NCBI RefSeq assembly: GCF_900163965.1
Contig: NZ_FULE01000047.1
Span: 50,127 to 114,126 of the forward strand
Origin: Vibrio ruber DSM 16370
Lineage (GTDB): Bacteria; Pseudomonadota; Gammaproteobacteria; Enterobacterales; Vibrionaceae
Length of the DNA stretch: 64,000 nt
Direction of reading: 5' to 3'
The position numbers and the translations under genes are program-made. Positions 10,601 through 18,728 of this stretch are shown one piece after another; positions within the stretch are counted from its first letter, which is position 1, and every line of letters starts with the position of its first letter. Under the pieces are notes generated by a model. The model had not been told where the DNA came from. It was given only the letters and a program-made list of their open reading frames with translations, and did not search any database.

Positions 10601-11418
10601 TAACGCACCTCAGTGAAGAAATGGGCATCCGGTGTGCGTGTCTGAGGGACATTCGATCCCCATGCCATGATATAGCCAGCGTTGTACCAGTCCGCCGATT
10701 CCGGAACATCGGTCTGCTCACCCCAAGTCATCGGAGAGGCCGGCGGTAAGTCACAATACCAGTCATAGAAACTTAAGGCGGTGCCGCCAATCAATGATAA
10801 ATAGCGGGCTCCTGAAGAATAGGACACCATCGACATCGCCGGAATCGGAGAAAACCCGACAATCCGATCCGGGCCGTGCGTTTTGGTGGTATACACGTTT
10901 GCTGCCGCAATCAATTCGTTAAGCTCTTGCCACGTTGAGCGGATCATGCCGCCGCGCCCCCGGGCTTTTTTATACCGTTCGGTTTGCTGTTTATCTTCAA
11001 CAATCGATGCCCATGCCGCGACCGGATCAGTCTGTTGCGTTTTTGCCTGACGCCAGAGCTCTAATAATTCTTGGCGAATCATCGGGTATTTCACCCGGTT
11101 CGCACTGTAGAGATACCATGAATAACTGGCACCACGCGGACACCCGCGCGGCTCATGATTCGGCATGTCCGGACGAGTACGGGGATAATCCGTTTGCTGC
11201 ATTTCCCATGTCACGAGCCCGTTTTTGACAAAAATCTGCCAGCTACATGAACCGGTGCAGTTGACACCATGCGTTGAACGGACAACTTTATCGTGCTGCC
11301 ACCGATTGCGATATGCACTTTCCCAGTCTCGGTTCACGTCATATGACTGCCCGTGCCCATCTGAAAAGGTTTCGCCTCGCTGTTTAAAATAACGGAAACG
11401 GTCCAGAAATTTACTCAT
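7654..11418 (-). CDS. narG: Respiratory nitrate reductase alpha subunit
   Basis: Catalytic molybdenum subunit of 1254 residues (E. coli 1247) that reduces nitrate to nitrite in the cytoplasm. The N-terminus MSKFLDRFRYFKQRGETF is almost that of E. coli NarG. The His/Cys ligands of the FS0 cluster (HGVNCTGSCSW and RGCPRGASYSWY) and the molybdenum-ligand region YDWYCDLPPASP are intact. The ribosome site AAGGAG is nine bases before the ATG. First gene of narGHJI. No clear FNR box was found in the 136 bp between narK and narG, so it may be read from the narK promoter as well as from its own. Confidence 0.97.
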   Translation of the reverse strand: MSKFLDRFRYFKQRGETFSDGHGQSYDVNRDWESAYRNRWQHDKVVRSTHGVNCTGSCSWQIFVKNGLVTWEMQQTDYPRTRPDMPNHEPRGCPRGASYSWYLYSANRVKYPMIRQELLELWRQAKTQQTDPVAAWASIVEDKQQTERYKKARGRGGMIRSTWQELNELIAAANVYTTKTHGPDRIVGFSPIPAMSMVSYSSGARYLSLIGGTALSFYDWYCDLPPASPMTWGEQTDVPESADWYNAGYIMAWGSNVPQTRTPDAHFFTEVRYKGTKTVAVSPDYSEVAKLSDEWLHPKQGTDSALALAMGHVILTEFHQQRKVEYFQEYLRRYSDMPMLVMLEETQSGTYTAGRFLRAADLVDDLGEHNNPEWKTIAIDSKTNQMVVPQGSIGFRWGEKGRWNLESVAGEHRQETTLALGIADTDEYACVQFPYFGGIESEHFDSVPLSDIIEHTLPVKSVTLANGNIAKVTTVYDLMLANYGVDRRGGDRGLSDGSAAASYDEVKAYSPAWAEAITGVDRHRIIQIAREFAHNAEKTRGRSMIIVGAGVNHWYHMDMSYRAMINMLVFCGCVGQSGGGWSHYVGQEKLRPQTGWLPLSFALDWQRPPRQMNTTSYFYNHSSQWRYETVQTHDLLSPLAKKERYSAHLIDLNIKAERMGWLPSAPQLNVNPLTIASMAKQHNMDPVDYTVSALKEGSIRFACEQPEQHYPRNMFIWRSNLLGSSGKGHEYMLKYLLGTEHGIQGKDLGSYAKTKPQELDWEDQPTEGKLDLVVTLDFRMSSTCLYSDIVLPTATWYEKNDMNTSDMHPFIHPFSKAVDPAWEAKSDWDIFRDIAQSFSQVCPGHLGVETDIVTLANQHDSDSEIAQAFGGKDWRHGECELIPGKTAPKIIPVERDYPNTGARFSSIGPKLEELGNGGKGIAWNTESELTLLKKLNQVHQSGATQGRPKLASAIDAAEMILTLAPETNGEVAVKAWQALSQVTGRDHTHLARSKADEKIRFRDIQAQPRKIISSPTWSGIEDEHVSYNACYTNVHELIPWRTLTGRQQLYQDHAWMRDFGESLVVYRPPIDTRAVQQIEQRHHNGQPELALNFITPHQKWGIHSTYSDNLLMLTLSRGGPIVWLSEADAQTLNIKDNDWIEAYNANGALTARAVVSQRVPQGMVMMYHAQERLINLPGSEVTGQRGGIHNSVTRICPKPTHMIGGYAQQAYGFNYYGTVGSNRDEFVVIRRMDRVDWLDDEQTSNHATTQPISQ

Positions 11419-11439
11419 TGAGCTTTCTCCTTTGCTTTT

Positions 11440-11456
11440 GATAGCCTGACGCTATC
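11440..11456. repeat. Inverted repeat in narG leader
   Basis: GATAGC-CTGAC-GCTATC forms a 6-bp perfect stem about 25 bases upstream of narG on the minus strand. A second small inverted repeat (ATGAC/GTCAT, 11475-11490) follows. Neither is followed by a T run, so they look more like leader structures or operators than terminators. Confidence 0.4.
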
Positions 11457-11492
11457 TCACGTTGCTTATTGGTGATGACTGATTCGTCATTC

Positions 11493-11526
11493 CTTATTGG
11501 TATTAACTTCTTATTGGTATTAACTT
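11493..11526. repeat. 17-bp tandem repeat between narK and narG
   Basis: Two near-perfect tandem copies of CTTATTGGTATTAACTT, with degenerate partial copies on both sides (11464-11473 and 11526-11545), fill the narK-narG intergenic region. Confidence 0.6.
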
Positions 11527-11554
11527 ACTGGCATAAGCTTATTGCTATCGGGCG

Positions 11555-12976
11555 TCAGACTTTCGCTGCGGCTTTTTTCGTGGCTAACCGATCAAGATTA
11601 CGGCCGTAAACAAACCAAGTAATGAATACGCAACCCACATAAAAAATGAGAAATACTTTCATCGCCGTGAGCGGCGAACCGGTTAATGACAGCGACAGAC
11701 CAAACGCTCTGGGAATGAAAAATCCGCCGATAGCGCCGATTGCAGAAATAAATCCCAAAGCGGCAGCCGTATCGGTCGAGGCTTTTCTCAGCGAAATTTC
11801 AGGAGTCATGCCTTGCTTGGCGGCTTTACTCAGTGAAATTTTGCGGAAAATCACAGCAATCATCTGAAACGTAGAACCACTGCCTAACCCGGAAGCAGCA
11901 AAGAGCCCCATAAAGGTGGCGAAGAACAGATAAAAGGATCCTTGGCTTGATGCCGATGGCAGGGTGACAAACACGGCACCGGTCAGTATCGCCATGACAA
12001 CAAAGTTGACCAGTGTTACCCGAATCCCGCCGAGCCGGTCAGAAAGGGCGCCGCCTAACGGACGGGCCAGTGCGCCGACCAAAGGCCCGAAGAACATATA
12101 AGATAAGATGTCATGTGCCGGAAACTGTGTTTTAGACAGCATAGAAAAACCGGCAGAGAAACCGATAAAAGAGCCGAATGTAGCTAAGTAAAGAATACTT
12201 AACCCCCACAAGTGCGGTTCTTTTAACACCGGTAGCTGTGCTTTGATCGATGTCTGTGCGGACTTGAGGTCATTCATGCCAAACCAGGCAACCACAGACA
12301 AAATGCACAGTAAAGGAACCCAGACTAACGCTGCATTGGCGAGATAAAGCACTTTCCCCGAAGGTTGAATCACCCCCGTAGAAAGACCACCGAACACCCC
12401 GGCTGACACCACCAGCGGTACAACGAGCTGCATGACACTCACGCCGAGGTTGCCCAGTCCGCCATTTAATCCAAGCGCTTTGCCCTGTTGTTCTTTGGGA
12501 TAAAAAAAGCTGATATTCGCCATACTGGACGCAAAATTAGCACCGGCAATCCCGCACAGCAGCGCAATCATGACGAACTGTTCGAATGGTGTATCCGGAT
12601 GCTCAACGGCATATGCCAGCCATAAGCATGGAATGGTCAAAATCAACGTACTGAACACCGTCCACTTACGCCCTCCGACAACCGGGACAATAAATGCATA
12701 CGGAATCCGGCCAATCGCCCCTGACACGGCGGGTAAAGCCGTTAATAAAAACAGCTGATCCGTTGAAAAGTGGAATCCGACTTGATTGAGGTTGACCGCA
12801 ACGGCAGAAAATAGCATCCAAACACAAAATGAGAGTAATAAGCATGGAATGGATATCCATAAGTTGCGATTCGCAATGGTTTTACCACTTTCGGCCCAAA
12901 ACTGAGGATCTTCCGGATGCCATTGCGTGAGCATTTTCGATTTCACATCACAAGCGTTAGAGTTGGCATGAGACAT
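11555..12976 (-). CDS. narK: Nitrate/nitrite transporter (major facilitator)
   Basis: Twelve-helix major-facilitator carrier of 473 residues, NarK/NarU type, bringing nitrate in and/or exporting nitrite. Family signatures include GxxGNLGVSVMQL, RIPYAFIVPVVGGRKWT and a conserved C-terminal Gly-rich stretch (FISAIGAIGGFFIPRAFG). The start at 12976 (MSHANSNACD) has AAGGACG upstream, so the longer open frame to 13057, which would run over the promoter, is rejected. It is directly upstream of narGHJI on the same strand. Confidence 0.92.
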   Translation of the reverse strand: MSHANSNACDVKSKMLTQWHPEDPQFWAESGKTIANRNLWISIPCLLLSFCVWMLFSAVAVNLNQVGFHFSTDQLFLLTALPAVSGAIGRIPYAFIVPVVGGRKWTVFSTLILTIPCLWLAYAVEHPDTPFEQFVMIALLCGIAGANFASSMANISFFYPKEQQGKALGLNGGLGNLGVSVMQLVVPLVVSAGVFGGLSTGVIQPSGKVLYLANAALVWVPLLCILSVVAWFGMNDLKSAQTSIKAQLPVLKEPHLWGLSILYLATFGSFIGFSAGFSMLSKTQFPAHDILSYMFFGPLVGALARPLGGALSDRLGGIRVTLVNFVVMAILTGAVFVTLPSASSQGSFYLFFATFMGLFAASGLGSGSTFQMIAVIFRKISLSKAAKQGMTPEISLRKASTDTAAALGFISAIGAIGGFFIPRAFGLSLSLTGSPLTAMKVFLIFYVGCVFITWFVYGRNLDRLATKKAAAKV

Positions 12977-13037
12977 GTTTACGTCCTTCATATTGATGAA
13001 TAGGCGTTCACTTTTACCGATTGCGCAGGCGTGCTTG

Positions 13038-13051
13038 TTGACCGATATCAA
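13038..13051 (-). promoter_or_regulatory. Predicted FNR box upstream of narK
   Basis: TTGACCGATATCAA differs from the FNR consensus TTGATnnnnATCAA at one position. Its centre is about 68 bases before the narK ATG. A transcription start 41.5 bp away would fall near 13003, and a plausible -10 (TAAAAG, 13011-13016 on the minus strand) is correctly placed for a class II FNR promoter. Confidence 0.7.
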
Positions 13052-13088
13052 TATCAAATAGGAACTCTATCAATACGAATCAGGGTTA

Positions 13089-13104
13089 TACTCCCAAAGG
13101 AGTA
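13089..13104. promoter_or_regulatory. Predicted NarL/NarP 7-2-7 site upstream of narK
   Basis: TACTCCC-AA-AGGAGTA is an inverted pair of heptamers close to the NarL/NarP consensus (TACYYMT, 2-bp spacing). It is centred 52 bp upstream of the FNR box, much like the -89 site of E. coli narK. A single extra half-site AGGAGTA lies at 13194-13200. Confidence 0.7.
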
Positions 13105-13530
13105 GGACAAAAATAAAATATAATCTATAATTATCAATTAGTTAAAAAACCATATTATTAATATGGTATAAAAATCTTGTATCGGGACTATTTAGGAGTA
13201 CACCCCATCGTCTCGCATCATCAACCCGAAAAATCCGCACAAAAATGCAGTCAACCGGGATGTTGCTCAACCCGGCATCGGTCTAAATCATTGGATTGGA
13301 CGGATACGCAAGAGATGCATCTGATAAGCAGGTCGTCCGGCTCAGCGTCTATAGCTCTGTCCGCATCCGTGTTGAGGAGAAAGATAGGAATGAGGAGAAA
13401 TACAGCAGCGTTTGTTGGTTGTATTTTGGGGCTGAATTTTTACTTCACGCTTTTATTGCCAGCCTTTACTTCAAGGAACGGGCAGGCATCAGAAACAGCA
13501 ACGGGATGCTGCCTCCGATGCTGACGGATA
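13105..13530. other. Intergenic region between narK promoter and nirD end
   Basis: No convincing gene. A 44-codon plus-strand frame starting at 13390 has a good ribosome site (GAGGAGAAAGATAGGA) and one hydrophobic segment (FVGCILGLNFYFTLLLPAF), but I recognise no family. It could be a small membrane peptide or chance. Confidence 0.35.
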
Positions 13531-13860
13531 TCAGGTTGTTAATACCTCAATGGTATGGTCAACAACCCGGACATCATAAGCGCGAATATTGAATTGCTCA
13601 TCTTCCAGACAGCGCCCATCGCTGAGATTAAACCGCTGCTTTTTAACCGGGCTTGCGACCCAAAGCTCGGCCAGATGTTCACAGATGATCCCCCGGGATA
13701 AGACATTGGCTTGTGCAATCGGATCATAATTATCGATAGCAAATACTCGCTCATCCGCATAGGGGCGGAAAAGTGCCACTTGTGTCTGATTGACTAAGGC
13801 ACAAACACCGGTACCGGGAATAATTGCGTTGACCTCACATATTTTCTGCCACTGGCTCAT
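13531..13860 (-). CDS. nirD: Nitrite reductase (NADH) small subunit
   Basis: Rieske-like small subunit of 109 residues partnering NirB in cytoplasmic NADH-dependent reduction of nitrite to ammonium. As usual for NirD, the fold-typical sequence (VCALVNQTQVALFRPYADERVFAIDNYDP) lacks the full Rieske cluster ligands. The ATG at 13860 shares a base with the nirB stop (TGATG), which indicates coupled translation. No nirC channel gene follows. Confidence 0.93.
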   Translation of the reverse strand: MSQWQKICEVNAIIPGTGVCALVNQTQVALFRPYADERVFAIDNYDPIAQANVLSRGIICEHLAELWVASPVKKQRFNLSDGRCLEDEQFNIRAYDVRVVDHTIEVLTT

Positions 13861-16424
13861 CACTCAACCTCCCGTTCAATATGTAAAATTTCACCTTTAA
13901 TGTGCGGATGCTTCTCCAGATAAGTCGCAGGACGATGTTGCTGACGTTGCGAGACAAACTGGATATTGTCATCCCGTAAATCGCTATTCACGAAATGGGA
14001 GAATCGTGGTAACAACTCAGGCTCATCCAGCGTTTGTTGCCATTCACAACGATAATTTTCAATCAGTCTGGCCATGTCAGCTTCGAGTTGTTGGTTGAGC
14101 CCCAACTTGTCATCAATAATCACCGCCTGCAGATATTCGATACCGCCTTCAAGATTCTCCAGCCAGACGGATGTGCGCTGTTGTTTGTCCGCAGTCCGAA
14201 TATAAAACATCATAAAGCGGTCAATATATTTGAATAAGGTTGGCTCATCTAAACCGGCTGCAAATAAATCAGCGTGTCTCGGCTTCATTCCCCCATTCCC
14301 ACAGATGTACATATTCCAGCCGGAATCGGTGGCAATAATCCCGAGATCTTTTCCCTGCGCTTCCGAGCATTCCCGGGTACACCCGGAAACCCCCATTTTC
14401 ATCTTATGGGGTGTCCGAATCCCTTTATAGCGATTTTCAATCCGGACTCCGAGTCCAAGGCTATCTTTCACCCCGAAGCGGCACCAAGTGCTCCCGACGC
14501 AGCTTTTCACCATTCGCAACGCTTTGGCATAAGCCTGACCGGTTTCAAACCCTGCGGCGATCAGTTGTCGCCATATTGCCGGCAGGTCATCTTTCTGCGC
14601 ACCAAATAATGCAATGCGTTGTGCACCGGTAATTTTGGTGTAGAGCCCATACTGTTGTGCCACCGTTGCTAACGCGTGTAATGCCGCCGGTGTCACCTCT
14701 CCTCCCGCCATTCTCGGAATGACGGAATATGTGCCGTCTTTTTGCATATTGCCGAGGAAGTTGTCGTTGGTATCATGTAGTCCGACTCGCTGAGGATTTA
14801 AAATATGCTCCCCCCAGCAAGACGCGAGAATCGAACCGACTGTCGGCTTACAAATTTCACAACCATAACCATGGCCGTATGTCTCGATTAATTGCTCAAA
14901 GCTTTTGATGCCGTGTGTTCTGATGATGTGGAACAGCTCCTGCCGCGAGTAGGCAAAATGTTCACACAGATGATGACTGACCGCGATGCCCGCTTTTGCC
15001 AGTTCAGCATTGAGCACAGAGCTGATCAGGGGGAGACAGCCGCCACAGCCGTTGCCGGCATTGGTCGCAGCCTTCACTTCAGCCAGTGTATGTTTACCCT
15101 CACTAATTGCGGTGATGATCTGCCCTTTGGTCACATCAAAACATGAACACAGCACCGCCGAATCAGGTAACGCATCCGCACCGAGGGCGGGCTTTTCGGC
15201 TCCCGCGTAAGCAGGAAGAATCAGGCTATCCGGATGTTCAGGCAGTTCGATACGATTCAGTTTGAGTTGTAACAGATGACCATAATCCGCGGTATCACCG
15301 ACGAGTACAGCCCCCAGTAAGTGTTTCTCATCCTGTGACACAATGACGCGCTTATAAATCCCCTCAGCTTCATTGAGATACACATAACTTTTGCTGCCCG
15401 GAGTCTGACCGTTTGCATCCCCGATACTGCCGACATCGACCCCCAACAACTTCAATTTGGCACTCATATCGGCACCTTCAAACTGACTACGCTCTCCCAG
15501 TAAGTGGTCAACCGCGATGGTCGCCATTTTATAACCCGGCGCAACGAGCCCGAAGAAATGCCCTTGCCATGAGGCACATTCACCAATCGCGTAAATATTG
15601 GGGTTTGAGGTCTGACAATGATCATTAATCACCACGCCACCGCGTGGTGCAATTGCCAGCCCGGCTGCTTTCGCCACACTGTCTTGCGGCCGGATACCGG
15701 TTGAAAAGACAATAAAATCAACCTCCAGTGCCGTGCCGTCTGCAAAATTGAGTGTATGACGGGCTGAGGTGCCTGAATCGACAATTCCGAGGGTATTCTT
15801 ACTGGTATGCACCTGAACGCCGATACTTTCTATTTTCCGGCGAAGGAGTTCACCGCCTTGTTTATCCAGCTGTTCCGCCATTAATACCGGTGCAAACTCA
15901 ACCACGTGGGTTTCAACACCCAACGCTCTTAAGGCTCCCGCAGCTTCGAGGCCCAGTAATCCACCGCCAATCACAGCACCTTTCTTACTGTGGTCTGCAC
16001 ACGCTTTGATCGCATCGAGATCGTCGATTGTCCGATACACAAAACAATCGGGGTTATCGGCACCCGGAATGGGGGGAACCCAAGGATATGACCCGGTCGC
16101 AAGAATTAACTTGTCAAAAGCAATCTGTTCCCCGCTTGCAGCCACTACAAATTGCTTTTCACAATCAATCCTGACGGCCCGATCTCCGAGCAATACCTGA
16201 ATTTGATGTTCGCGATAAAAACCCGTAGAAACTAACGTTAATGCATCTGCATTGTTGTTTTCAAAGTAAGAAGACAGATGGACACGGTCATAAGCAAGGC
16301 GGGGTTCTTCACTCAGAACCGTCATCTCGATGTGATTCGCACCATCTCTGCGCATCAGGTCTTCAATAAATCGATGCCCCACCATCCCATTACCAATGAC
16401 CACCAGTTTGTTCTTTTGCTGCAT
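13860..16424 (-). CDS. nirB: Nitrite reductase (NADH) large subunit
   Basis: Cytoplasmic siroheme nitrite reductase of about 854 residues that detoxifies nitrite from NarGHI and regenerates NAD+. Domains in order: FAD/NAD-binding (VVIGNGMVGHRF at the N-terminus, GGGLLGLEAAG near 160), a BFD-like [2Fe-2S] domain (CSCFDVTKGQI..CGGCLP) with a second Cys pair (GYGCEICKPTVGS), then the ferredoxin-like and siroheme/[4Fe-4S] domain with CVGSTWCRFG and GVSGCTRECSEA. I chose the start MQQKNKLVVIGNG at 16424; an in-frame ATG at 16448 adds eight residues and neither start has a strong ribosome site. Confidence 0.93.
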   Translation of the reverse strand: MQQKNKLVVIGNGMVGHRFIEDLMRRDGANHIEMTVLSEEPRLAYDRVHLSSYFENNNADALTLVSTGFYREHQIQVLLGDRAVRIDCEKQFVVAASGEQIAFDKLILATGSYPWVPPIPGADNPDCFVYRTIDDLDAIKACADHSKKGAVIGGGLLGLEAAGALRALGVETHVVEFAPVLMAEQLDKQGGELLRRKIESIGVQVHTSKNTLGIVDSGTSARHTLNFADGTALEVDFIVFSTGIRPQDSVAKAAGLAIAPRGGVVINDHCQTSNPNIYAIGECASWQGHFFGLVAPGYKMATIAVDHLLGERSQFEGADMSAKLKLLGVDVGSIGDANGQTPGSKSYVYLNEAEGIYKRVIVSQDEKHLLGAVLVGDTADYGHLLQLKLNRIELPEHPDSLILPAYAGAEKPALGADALPDSAVLCSCFDVTKGQIITAISEGKHTLAEVKAATNAGNGCGGCLPLISSVLNAELAKAGIAVSHHLCEHFAYSRQELFHIIRTHGIKSFEQLIETYGHGYGCEICKPTVGSILASCWGEHILNPQRVGLHDTNDNFLGNMQKDGTYSVIPRMAGGEVTPAALHALATVAQQYGLYTKITGAQRIALFGAQKDDLPAIWRQLIAAGFETGQAYAKALRMVKSCVGSTWCRFGVKDSLGLGVRIENRYKGIRTPHKMKMGVSGCTRECSEAQGKDLGIIATDSGWNMYICGNGGMKPRHADLFAAGLDEPTLFKYIDRFMMFYIRTADKQQRTSVWLENLEGGIEYLQAVIIDDKLGLNQQLEADMARLIENYRCEWQQTLDEPELLPRFSHFVNSDLRDDNIQFVSQRQQHRPATYLEKHPHIKGEILHIEREVE

Positions 16425-16487
16425 AAATATGCTCTGCCTGTAATCCATAACTTGCCGCCAGTCTAATGAAATAAATCCAGTTATTTT

Positions 16488-16501
16488 TTGATATAAAACA
16501 A
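16488..16501 (-). promoter_or_regulatory. Predicted FNR box upstream of nirB
   Basis: TTGATATAAAACAA matches TTGATnnnnATCAA with one mismatch. Read on the plus strand it lies about 64 bases upstream of the chosen nirB start. A start of transcription 41.5 bp downstream would fall near 16453. Confidence 0.6.
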
Positions 16502-16515
16502 GGTTGGTATTTAGC

Positions 16516-16531
16516 TACTCCTAAGGGAGTA
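16516..16531. promoter_or_regulatory. Predicted NarL/NarP 7-2-7 site upstream of nirB
   Basis: TACTCCT-AA-GGGAGTA is a near-consensus inverted heptamer pair. Its centre is 29 bp beyond the FNR box centre, almost the spacing of the E. coli nirB promoter (FNR at -41.5, NarL/NarP at -69.5). Confidence 0.78.
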
Positions 16532-16675
16532 GACCGTCGGACACTTGCATTTTATACCGTCAGTGAATGGTTATTTTTTGCATAAAAAATGGTAAAGACT
16601 CAGATAGAGACGCCTCAGACCATTGCGCAACATGAGGCATAATGGTAGGGTATTTTATACTTAAGAGAGGTTGAT

Positions 16676-17341
16676 ATGATTTTATCTTCAGACTTAATTT
16701 CATTCTGGGACAGTTTGGATTGGCCATGTGGATTGAAAGATACGTCCTCCAGATTTATTTATGTAAATGAGGCTTACCGACGCATACAAAACCTACCCAA
16801 ATCATATGATATAGTAGGGCGAGATCACGGTGAATTACCGACTGAAAGCAGTCAATACAGAGATGAATTCCAAAATCACGACCGGTTAGTATTAGAAACA
16901 AAAGAAATCAAAAGCTCTATCGAGATTCATCCTGTTGGAAAAGAAAAAATATTAGAAGGTTGGATTCTCCACAAAAGACCCTTTTTTTATAACAATGAAA
17001 TTATCGGAGTTTATTTTTGGGGAGAGCCTGCCCAAAAACTAGATCTCGAGGTTTATACAATATTTGGTAAAAAACCAGGCAGTATAACGTTAACCCCTCC
17101 CAATTCGACCCTCTCCAAAAGAGAGTGGGAAGTCCTGTACTTTTTACTGAATGGGGCGAACATTAAAAGAATATCAAAAGAGATAGGATTAGAAATCAAT
17201 ACCATCAGGAAATATATAGATAATATAAAACACAAATTCGGACTCTATTCACAGAGTCAAATTGTAGATTATTGCAAATCAAATAACTGGGACAGATATG
17301 TACCTTTAAATTATTTGGTTCGGCATAGAATCATCAATTAA
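16676..17341 (+). CDS. PAS domain LuxR-type transcriptional regulator
   Basis: A regulator of 221 residues: a PAS-like sensor (about 10-120; PCGLKDTSSRFIYVNEAYRR, IVGRDHGELP) followed by a LuxR/NarL-type helix-turn-helix (about 145-200; LSKREWEVLYFLLNGANIKR, then INTIRKYIDNIKHKFGL). The ribosome site AGAGAGG precedes the ATG. Divergent from nirB and ahead of the tautomerase-decarboxylase-exporter cluster, which it probably controls (inference). The region is AT-richer than the nitrate genes, hinting at separate ancestry. Confidence 0.75.
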   Translation: MILSSDLISFWDSLDWPCGLKDTSSRFIYVNEAYRRIQNLPKSYDIVGRDHGELPTESSQYRDEFQNHDRLVLETKEIKSSIEIHPVGKEKILEGWILHKRPFFYNNEIIGVYFWGEPAQKLDLEVYTIFGKKPGSITLTPPNSTLSKREWEVLYFLLNGANIKRISKEIGLEINTIRKYIDNIKHKFGLYSQSQIVDYCKSNNWDRYVPLNYLVRHRIIN

Positions 17342-17533
17342 ACCGATACTTCAATTATATTTACCTTTCTAACATCAAATTTTTCATAAATATAAACATT
17401 CCTTTCAATAAAAACATAAACATAATATTGTTCATATTTCTACACCCATAATGACAAGAGTATAAAATAAAATACAACTCACGATTAATATTGATATTTA
17501 TAAATATTAATATGCCAATTAAGGAAGAACGTC

Positions 17534-17758
17534 ATGCCGCATGTATTGATTAAACATTTCCCCTCTCACCTGACCAAAGAGGATAAAGAAAAAATTGCAA
17601 GTCAAATTTCTTCAATTATTTCTGTCGGATTTTCTTGCCCGGATAATGTTGTTTCTGTTTCAATGCAAGACGTTGAAAAAGAGTGCTGGCACAAAGATGT
17701 TTACCAGCCAGAGATAGAAAACAGGCAAGACATACTTATTAAACGTCCTGTTTACTAA
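17534..17758 (+). CDS. 4-oxalocrotonate tautomerase family enzyme, PptA-like
   Basis: A 74-residue tautomerase. Removing the initiator Met exposes Pro1 (MPHVLIKHFP), the catalytic base of the superfamily. The arrangement PH(V/I).IK.FP...L...K, SISxxxQ/MxxVEKExW and IxIKRPxY resembles E. coli PptA (YdcE). It interconverts enol and keto forms of an unknown acid. It lies between the PAS-LuxR regulator and a decarboxylase/isomerase-like gene, so the three may act on the same substrate. Confidence 0.85.
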   Translation: MPHVLIKHFPSHLTKEDKEKIASQISSIISVGFSCPDNVVSVSMQDVEKECWHKDVYQPEIENRQDILIKRPVY

Positions 17759-17776
17759 TCTATCCATATATTAATT

Positions 17777-17798
17777 TAGCGTGGGAATACCCACGCTA
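17777..17798. terminator. Intercistronic hairpin after the tautomerase gene
   Basis: A perfect 9-bp stem (TAGCGTGGG/CCCACGCTA) with an AATA loop. No T run follows, so it may be an RNA-stabilising or partial attenuating hairpin rather than a full terminator. Confidence 0.5.
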
Positions 17799-17818
17799 TC
17801 AAATCATAAGAGCCAATT

Positions 17819-18712
17819 ATGAATGTATTAAAAGTCAGCAAGGAAAAAATCACAAAACCAATATTCTCCGCAAATGGTGTTTATTTTAACGGTGAGTTAA
17901 TTAACAATTATGGAGATATTGATAGAAATAACTATCACGAAGACCCATTACACTTGCATAAAAAGTTCGGTCTGATTGTGCCTGCAACCAATACGACAAT
18001 GGAGAAGGAAATCTGGAGTATATTAATCAATAATCATCATGTCGCATCTCTGCGTAACATAGGATTTCACACTTCAAATGTTGTCACCCCCAAGCCAGAA
18101 ATCAAAAATGAGATAGATAGGGAGTTCTATAAAAAAAGCTTCTTGGCCGGCTTGAAAGATGCTGTCGATATTGTAAAACTCTCTGACCCTGACTATTTGA
18201 TACTGGGTATGAGTTTAGAGCATATCCTATTGGGTATCGATGAAGTTGCAGCGCCCGTTAATGATGCGATAGCGACAACGGATCTTCACTGGTCAACATG
18301 CCATGCAGCAATCGATAGCGCACTTCGCAAATATCAGGCAAAAAACATCGGCATTATTACCCCCTTCGAGGCACACGGAAACGCATCCGCAAGAAAGATG
18401 TTTTGCGACCTTGGTTACAATGTCGTCGCAGATGTCGGATTAGCTTGTGGTAATACTCAGCACATTGCTCATATTCCGGACGACTTAAAGAAAAAGGCAA
18501 TTCTGGATCTGTTGGATGCCGAAGGAAATAAGCTGGACGCGATCGTACAATGCGGCACAAACATGAGTTTTGTAAACCTCGCGGAGGCTCTGGAGCCTCG
18601 TCTGGGCATTCCTCTGTTGAGTATCAACGCTGTCGTACTTTGGCACGCACTCAGAACCAATGGCATTTCAGACAAACTGGTCAGTGCCACCCGCATTTTC
18701 CGCGATCATTAA
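17819..18712 (+). CDS. Maleate isomerase / arylmalonate decarboxylase-like enzyme
   Basis: Asp/Glu racemase-superfamily protein of 297 residues. After an unusual leader of about 45 residues comes KFGLIVPATNTTMEKE, the substrate-binding start of the maleate cis-trans isomerase fold. These enzymes normally use two cysteines. Here the second is present (IVQCGTNMSF), but the first position reads Gly-Met-Ser (LILGMSLEHILLG), as in arylmalonate decarboxylase, which has Gly there and a single Cys. A decarboxylase or one-base reaction on a malonate or maleate-type acid is therefore more likely than racemisation (inference). Neighbours are a tautomerase and a DMT exporter. Confidence 0.75.
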   Translation: MNVLKVSKEKITKPIFSANGVYFNGELINNYGDIDRNNYHEDPLHLHKKFGLIVPATNTTMEKEIWSILINNHHVASLRNIGFHTSNVVTPKPEIKNEIDREFYKKSFLAGLKDAVDIVKLSDPDYLILGMSLEHILLGIDEVAAPVNDAIATTDLHWSTCHAAIDSALRKYQAKNIGIITPFEAHGNASARKMFCDLGYNVVADVGLACGNTQHIAHIPDDLKKKAILDLLDAEGNKLDAIVQCGTNMSFVNLAEALEPRLGIPLLSINAVVLWHALRTNGISDKLVSATRIFRDH

Positions 18713-18728
18713 CGAGGAGGAATTGAAG

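Noticed and set aside
11419..11554. A separate FNR box for narG
   Set aside because: No sequence close to TTGATnnnnATCAA was found in the spacer; only tandem and inverted repeats are present.
13177..13524. 115-codon plus-strand frame between narK and nirD
   Set aside because: Composition is not protein-like and it covers the narK promoter; only the last 44 codons have a good start, and these are kept as a low-confidence note.
17819..18712. Aspartate/glutamate racemase
   Set aside because: The first catalytic cysteine is absent, so a two-base racemisation mechanism is unlikely.
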